From assembly GCA_965661165.1 (NCBI GenBank), contig CBFICL010000001.1, positions 50,565-114,564 on the forward strand: 64,000 bases of DNA, read 5' to 3'. This DNA comes from Hepatobacter sp965661165 (GTDB lineage Bacteria; Pseudomonadota; Alphaproteobacteria; Holosporales; Hepatobacteraceae). A program made the translations under genes and the position numbers. Under the pieces are notes generated by a model, which saw nothing but the letters and a program-made list of their open reading frames with translations, had not been told where the DNA came from and searched no databases. Shown one piece after another: positions 59,415 through 64,000 of this stretch. The number at the start of each line of letters is the position of its first letter. The first letter of the stretch is position 1.

Positions 59415-60212
59415 ATGCCACAAACCCGTATGACCCAAAAAAAATGGTTGCCGCGTATCTATCCCCGGAAGGGCAAGGTGTTGGACCATGCGTCGCTTTC
59501 CGCTTCAGATACGTTAACGGTGTTTGTGTATCGCTTTCAGCCTGGCGTGGATAAAGAGCCCTCCCTGGATAAAATATGTCTCGACAGAAGTGACGTAGGC
59601 CCCATGGTGTTGGATGTGCTCATGCACATCAAAGGTCATATTGACCCCAGCCTTACCTTTCGGCGTTCGTGCCGAGAAGGGGTGTGCGGATCGTGTGCTA
59701 TGAATATCAATGGCGAAAATAAATTAGCCTGTATCGACCCTGTGGGCACGCGCAAGACGCTAACGATTTACCCTCTTCCGCACCAGCCTGTGATTAAGGA
59801 TTTGGTGCCCGATCTGAGTCATGCGTTCAAACAGTATGCCGAACTCAAGCCCTGGATGCAGCGAACAACCTATCCTGAAGGAAAAGAGGTGACGCAGTCT
59901 CCGGAAGCGCGCGAAAAGCTCGATGGGTTGTGGGAATGTGTTTTGTGCTTTTGCTGCTCTACCAGCTGCCCGAGCTATTGGTGGAATGGCGATCAATATC
60001 TGGGCCCCGCTGCGCTTTTGCAAGCTGCGCGATGGATTCATGACAGCCGCGATGAGGCTGAACGCAAGCGCTTAGATCATGTGGAGGGGCCATTTTCGCT
60101 CTATCGCTGTCACACTATTCTTAATTGCGCCAAGGCGTGTCCTAAGGGGTTGAACCCGGCCAAGGCCATTGCAGGCATTAAAAAGCAACTGGCTGCTGGC
60201 ACCAAAACCTAG
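59415..60212 (+). CDS. sdhB: Succinate dehydrogenase iron-sulfur subunit
   Basis: 265 aa electron-transfer subunit of complex II. N-terminal plant-type 2Fe-2S site (SCREGVCGSCAMNINGENKLAC has the four Cys; read 59670-59735), then 4Fe-4S (CVLCFCCSTSCPSYWW) and 3Fe-4S (CHTILNCAKACPKGLNP) sites. Full length. sdhA, sdhC and sdhD, usually just upstream, are not here; rplS precedes it by 35 bases. Confidence 0.95.
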   Translation: MPQTRMTQKKWLPRIYPRKGKVLDHASLSASDTLTVFVYRFQPGVDKEPSLDKICLDRSDVGPMVLDVLMHIKGHIDPSLTFRRSCREGVCGSCAMNINGENKLACIDPVGTRKTLTIYPLPHQPVIKDLVPDLSHAFKQYAELKPWMQRTTYPEGKEVTQSPEAREKLDGLWECVLCFCCSTSCPSYWWNGDQYLGPAALLQAARWIHDSRDEAERKRLDHVEGPFSLYRCHTILNCAKACPKGLNPAKAIAGIKKQLAAGTKT

Positions 60213-60274
60213 GCAGTCTCCCTGTTAACAGGTGGCTGGTTACATTTCTTTGTGTTCACGGGGGGTATGGGCGC

Positions 60275-61819
60275 TTATGACACGTCCAGCAAAGCCTTGG
60301 CTCCCTCAAGAGTGAGGCCGTAGCTGGGGTTAATTTTCACCGTTTGCTTTTTGCCCGTTGTTTCTTCTTGGGCCGATACGGTGAGGATGCCGTCCTTATC
60401 AAGGGTAAAGCTTACACAAATGCGCGCCGTGCCTGCGGGTAAGGGGGGAAGATCCACAAATTCAAACATGGCTAACGAGCGATTATCCTTGATATGATCA
60501 TGCTCACCTTGCAACACATGGATGCGCAAGGCCTCTTGATTGTCTTTGGCGGTGGTGAAGATTTGTGTGGCCTTCACAGGAATGCGTGTGTTGCGGCGAA
60601 TCAGGGGTTCAAATGTGTCGCCCATCACCTCAATACCCAAGGAAAGGGGCGTGACGTCTAGCAAAATATGGTCCGCGCCTTGGCTTAACGCTTTGGCCTG
60701 TAAGCCTGCCCCTAAGGCCACCGCGTGATCGGGATCAAGGGTGTGCAGCGCCTCTTGACCGAAATAGGATGATACGGCTTTTTGCACCAAGGGCATGCGC
60801 GTGGCTCCCCCCACCAAGATGATGCCCTTCAGGCCATGGGGCTGAACGTTGGCGTCACGCAAAACGTTTCTCACGCACACAAACGTTTTATCCACCAACG
60901 CCTGGGCGCAATGGGTAAGATCATCGCGGGTGACAGTGTGCTTGTGGGTGGCATGCAAAAAAACGGCCTTTTCCTCATGACTCAAGGTTTCTTTTACCGC
61001 CCTTGCGTGAAGGCGCGCCGACATTTTTTGCGTTGGAGAGAGGCGGGGCCACTCTTGAGCAAGCACCCATTGCGCTAAAGCTTCATCGATGTCATCGCCG
61101 CCTAGCTGTGTGTCGCCGCCTGTGGCCCGCACATCAAACACCCCGCGGGTCATCGAAAGCAGCGAAAAGTCAAACGTGCCACCGCCGAGATCATAAACCC
61201 CATAAAGGCCTTCTATCCCTTGGTCAAGGCCATAAGCCAGCGCTGCCGATGTGGGTTCAGAGAGAAGGCGTAACACGCGAAATCCAGCCTTTTCAGCCGC
61301 CTTGCGTGTGGCCGCACGGGCATGATCACGAAAATAGGCGGGGATGGTGATCACCGCTTCGTGCACCGGGTGGTCCAGTGCAGTTTCGACCTTGGTTTTG
61401 AGGGAAGACAAAAAGTGGGCGGTCAGTTCTGTGGGGGTTAAGAGGTGACCACCGACCCTAAGCGCCACCCCGCCTGAAGCGTGGGGAAACACGGTGTGGG
61501 GGAAGGCGCGCGCTTCTGTGCTGTCAGGCGCCGCACCCATCAGACGCTTGATGGAGGACACCACATGATCTGGCCGTGTTGTTAACAAAGCGGCTGCCTC
61601 ATGGCCAAACACAAGCGCTGGTGCATCACGAGAGGCGCGTGGTGTATCAGTCCATCCGATCAGCGAAGGTATTAAGATGTGGCCATCTAGGGGAATCAAT
61701 GCAGGGCCGTCGTCACGCATAATAGACACCAAGGTGTGCGTGGTGCCTAAATCAATGCCGATGGCTGTGCATCGGGAGTCAGTGTTTTGGGTCTCGGGTT
61801 CTTGAATCTGAAGACTCAT
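60275..61819 (-). CDS. hscA: Fe-S assembly Hsp70 chaperone HscA lacking the lid
   Basis: 514 aa; HscA is usually 590-620. The nucleotide-binding domain is intact (IGIDLGTTHTLVSI, YDLGGGTFDFSLLS, ILVGGATRMPLVQ) and so is the beta-sandwich substrate domain (LLDVTPLSLGIEVMGDTFEP, IRRNTRIPVKATQIFTTAKD). The chain stops at NPSYGLTLEGAKALLDVS, about where the alpha-helical lid should begin. Only 62 bases separate the stop from sdhB, so there is no hidden lid exon or frameshifted remainder. Overlaps hscB by four bases. Confidence 0.93.
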   Translation of the reverse strand: MSLQIQEPETQNTDSRCTAIGIDLGTTHTLVSIMRDDGPALIPLDGHILIPSLIGWTDTPRASRDAPALVFGHEAAALLTTRPDHVVSSIKRLMGAAPDSTEARAFPHTVFPHASGGVALRVGGHLLTPTELTAHFLSSLKTKVETALDHPVHEAVITIPAYFRDHARAATRKAAEKAGFRVLRLLSEPTSAALAYGLDQGIEGLYGVYDLGGGTFDFSLLSMTRGVFDVRATGGDTQLGGDDIDEALAQWVLAQEWPRLSPTQKMSARLHARAVKETLSHEEKAVFLHATHKHTVTRDDLTHCAQALVDKTFVCVRNVLRDANVQPHGLKGIILVGGATRMPLVQKAVSSYFGQEALHTLDPDHAVALGAGLQAKALSQGADHILLDVTPLSLGIEVMGDTFEPLIRRNTRIPVKATQIFTTAKDNQEALRIHVLQGEHDHIKDNRSLAMFEFVDLPPLPAGTARICVSFTLDKDGILTVSAQEETTGKKQTVKINPSYGLTLEGAKALLDVS

Positions 61820-62358
61820 GGCGTCTCCTTCGTTGATGAGGGAATAGAGGGGGGAATCAACGTTTGCTTCAGCATCTCACGCAACCGCCACAGCCCGCGC
61901 ATGCGCATATAGGCGGCACCAGCACGCTCAAACTGTTGAGCATCAAAGGCCTTGCAAAGCGTTTGCTCAGCTTCGGTGATGGCACATGTTAAGGCGGGTT
62001 CATCCAGGCGGCCTTCTTGACACGCTTCTTCCGCTTCCATCAGGGCTTCCAGGGTGTCTGGATCTTGGCGTAAGGGCCACAGGCCGTGATATTGAAACAA
62101 GAGCTTGGCGCGCGTTTTGATCTCTTTGAGGGTTTCATAGGCCTCCACCACATGGGAAAAGGCCGCTTCAGACTCGGCTTGTTTTACCGGATCACTCACA
62201 AATTGATCAGGGTGAAGGGCCAGCTGACGTTTGAGAAAAGCGGCTTCCAAGACGGCCGGGTCAAGAGAAAGGGCCAGTGGCAGCCCCAGCTGCGTAAACG
62301 GTGCGATCACAGCAGCATCATGGGGCGCAGGGGAAGAAGAAACAAAGGGTGTGGACAT
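61816..62358 (-). CDS. hscB: Fe-S assembly J-domain co-chaperone HscB
   Basis: 180 aa. J-domain-like N-terminal part (FTQLGLPLALSLDPAVLEAA, LALHPDQF carrying the HPD motif) and the C-terminal helical domain that binds IscU (LEALMEAEEACQEGRLDEPA). Delivers IscU to HscA. The start codon of hscA overlaps its stop. Between iscA and hscA as in canonical isc operons. Confidence 0.92.
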   Translation of the reverse strand: MSTPFVSSSPAPHDAAVIAPFTQLGLPLALSLDPAVLEAAFLKRQLALHPDQFVSDPVKQAESEAAFSHVVEAYETLKEIKTRAKLLFQYHGLWPLRQDPDTLEALMEAEEACQEGRLDEPALTCAITEAEQTLCKAFDAQQFERAGAAYMRMRGLWRLREMLKQTLIPPSIPSSTKETP

Positions 62359-62417
62359 AGGCTACGAAGAGAGGAGAGGAGGAGGGACAAAAATGCTACA
62401 CAAGAAACCCGCGCACA

Positions 62418-62795
62418 TCAAACATGAAAAGACTGACCGCAGCCGCATTGCCCCTTTTCGTTGGGGTTAATAAACTTAAAGCCAGGGGCCAACGGGTCAT
62501 CGTCAAAATCCATGTGCGTGCCAATCAAGAAAAGCACAGCGGCTGGGTCAATAAACAGCGCCACATCTTGGTTCTTTACGCATTCATCGCCCGGCTTCAC
62601 TGTGTCTACATATTCAAGGTGATAGGCCATGCCTGAGCACCCCTTGGTCTTGAGGCTCACCCGCACCCCAAGGGATGGTTTGTGGCGTTCTTTCAACAGG
62701 CGTTTGATGTGCACAGCTGCCCTCGGCGTAAGCGTGAGGATGGCCGGTTTTTCCTTGAAAGGCGCTGAAGGAGGGGGGGATGAAGATTCTGACAT
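62418..62795 (-). CDS. iscA: A-type Fe-S carrier IscA
   Basis: 125 aa. The three metal-binding cysteines are in KTKGCSGMAYHLEYV and CGCGQSF. An unconserved Ser/Pro stretch precedes the fold. Delivers Fe-S clusters to apo-targets. Starts 20 bases after iscU. Confidence 0.95.
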   Translation of the reverse strand: MSESSSPPPSAPFKEKPAILTLTPRAAVHIKRLLKERHKPSLGVRVSLKTKGCSGMAYHLEYVDTVKPGDECVKNQDVALFIDPAAVLFLIGTHMDFDDDPLAPGFKFINPNEKGQCGCGQSFHV

Positions 62796-62815
62796 ATCTT
62801 GATCTTGCGGATCCC

Positions 62816-63211
62816 CTAACCAGCAGGCGCAGGGATTTGTTTCGACTCATAATCAGAGATGGCGGCCTTAATGGCTTCTTCCGCCAACACAGAACAGTGA
62901 AGCTTCACAGGCGGCAACACCAATTCATCGGCAATATCCTTGTTTTTGATGGTGCGAGCTTCTTGCAGAGTTTTGCCCTTAAGCCATGTGGTGGCCAATG
63001 AGCTTGACGCAATGGCTGAGCCACAGCCAAAGGTTTTAAACACAGATTTTTCAATCACACCCTTATCATTCACTTCAATTTGCAGCTTCAGCACATCTCC
63101 ACACGCCGGTGCACCCACAAGGCCGGTGCCTACGTTTTTCTTGGTTTTGTCTAGTTTTCCCACATTGCGCGGCTTTTCATAGTGATCAATCACTTTTTTG
63201 TCATAAGGCAT
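62816..63211 (-). CDS. iscU: Fe-S cluster scaffold IscU
   Basis: 131 aa. Cluster ligands in GAPACGDVLKLQI, FKTFGCGSAIASSS and LHCSVLAEEAI. The LPPVK motif recognised by HscA is intact. Ribosome-binding site is good. Lies 18 bases after iscS on the minus strand. Confidence 0.97.
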   Translation of the reverse strand: MPYDKKVIDHYEKPRNVGKLDKTKKNVGTGLVGAPACGDVLKLQIEVNDKGVIEKSVFKTFGCGSAIASSSLATTWLKGKTLQEARTIKNKDIADELVLPPVKLHCSVLAEEAIKAAISDYESKQIPAPAG

Positions 63212-63229
63212 GGTTTTTCCTCCTTTTTC

Positions 63230-64000
63230 TTAATGGGCCCACTGAATGGCGCTGACATCCACACCCTCAAGGTGCATTTCCCACAAAGGGCTCATGTCGC
63301 GCAAACGGTTGACCTCTTCAATAATGCGTTTCGTAGCATAAGTGACTTCTTCTTGCGTGGTCATGCGCCCAAAACTGATACGCAGTGAGGTGTGCGCAAG
63401 CTCTTCATTCACACCCAAAGCGCCCAGCACATAAGAAGGTTCAAGGGAAGCCGACGTGCACGCCGATCCTGAAGAAATGGCCAAGTCTTTGAGGCCCATC
63501 ATCAGCCCTTCGCCTTCCACGCCCGCAAAACTGAGGTTAAGGTTATGGGGCACACGATGCGTTTTGTCCCCATTGAGAAATACCTCGGGCAGCGATGTGG
63601 TGAGGGTGTGATACATGTCATCAAAAAACCCCTGTATCCGGGCCACCTCTTCTTGCTGTTCCTGCTCAGCCAGCTTACAGGCCTCACCCAGCCCGGCGCA
63701 TAGAGCTGGAGATAAGGTGCCTGACCGCATATTGCGCTCTTGCCCGCCACCGCTTAACAGGGCCCGCAGCCGCACCCGCGGGTTTTTTCGCCGCACATAA
63801 AGCGCGCCAATGCCTTTGGGGCCATAAATTTTGTGACCGGAAAGGCTTAAGAGGTCAATGTTCATAGCCTCCACATCCAAAGGTATTTTGCCCAAGGCCT
63901 GCGCGGCATCAGTATGAAAATAGACCCCGCGCGCGCGGCACATCTTGCCAATCGCTTCAAGGGGCTGAACGACGCCAATTTCATTGTGCACCGCCAGCAC
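63230..64000 (-). CDS. iscS: Cysteine desulfurase IscS (5' end outside window)
   Basis: The 3' 256 codons of a protein of about 400. The pyridoxal phosphate lysine is in LLSLSGHKIYGPKGIGALY, and the mobile-loop cysteine in ISSGSACTSASLEPSYVLGA. The frame is open to the window edge; the GTG at 64000 is an internal valine within the VHNEIGVVQPL region. First in this window of the minus-strand iscS-iscU-iscA-hscB-hscA cluster; iscR would lie off-window. Confidence 0.96.
   Translation of the reverse strand: MLAVHNEIGVVQPLEAIGKMCRARGVYFHTDAAQALGKIPLDVEAMNIDLLSLSGHKIYGPKGIGALYVRRKNPRVRLRALLSGGGQERNMRSGTLSPALCAGLGEACKLAEQEQQEEVARIQGFFDDMYHTLTTSLPEVFLNGDKTHRVPHNLNLSFAGVEGEGLMMGLKDLAISSGSACTSASLEPSYVLGALGVNEELAHTSLRISFGRMTTQEEVTYATKRIIEEVNRLRDMSPLWEMHLEGVDVSAIQWAH

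Noticed and set aside
1..64000. CRISPR arrays, insertion sequences, rRNA or tRNA genes
   Set aside because: No regularly spaced repeats, transposase motifs, rRNA stretches or cloverleaf candidates were recognised by reading; a computed search could still find a divergent tRNA.

Overview
The window reads as chromosomal DNA of an alphaproteobacterium, most likely a host-associated or intracellular lineage of the Holosporales/Paracaedibacter kind. The alphaproteobacterial signature comes from ThyX, AddA, an slt/dapA divergent pair, an NDUFAF5-type methyltransferase, rpsP-rimM-trmD-rplS, pgsA next to uvrC, and an iscSUA-hscBA cluster. The host-associated reading is inferred from exported LRR/F-box proteins, a type VI secretion (T6SS) tail cassette and many exported proteins without recognisable families. 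By eye the base composition is near 50% G+C, higher than most known members of that group; I cannot name the species.

Layout. 1-6.8 kb: 3' end of a phage/GTA-type terminase, tadA, thyX, addA and rpsD. 6.9-9.9 kb: accessory patch with two exported unknown proteins (one frameshifted at a C8 tract just after its signal peptide) and an outer-membrane beta-barrel. 10-24 kb: housekeeping genes (comM, ABC1 kinase, YejA-like binding protein, pheS, cytochrome bd genes with two small-subunit candidates, pheT, lepA). 24-28.2 kb: methyltransferase, an exported protein with a C11 tract after the signal peptide, and a large exported F-box protein.

28.5-42 kb is the most unusual part. A flagellin-like protein with three internal repeat modules lies behind a near-perfect sigma-54 promoter. 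Two small lysine-rich exported proteins follow. Then comes a T6SS tail operon: a natural TssB-TssC sheath fusion, Hcp, VgrG, a MORN/YwqK-like protein and a DUF4280 PAAR-like tip. Running towards it on the other strand are two translationally coupled exported LRR/F-box paralogues. No T6SS baseplate, membrane-complex or ClpV genes are in the window.

42-64 kb is again mostly housekeeping: SH3 protein, dapA, slt, hslVU, pepP, xseB, MFS transporter, yidC, LysE, pgsA, uvrC, rpsP-rimM-trmD-rplS (with A/K/E/S-rich tails on S16 and L19 and an insertion in TrmD), sdhB, and the isc cluster with an HscA that lacks its lid, ending inside iscS. No tRNA, rRNA, CRISPR array or insertion sequence was recognised.
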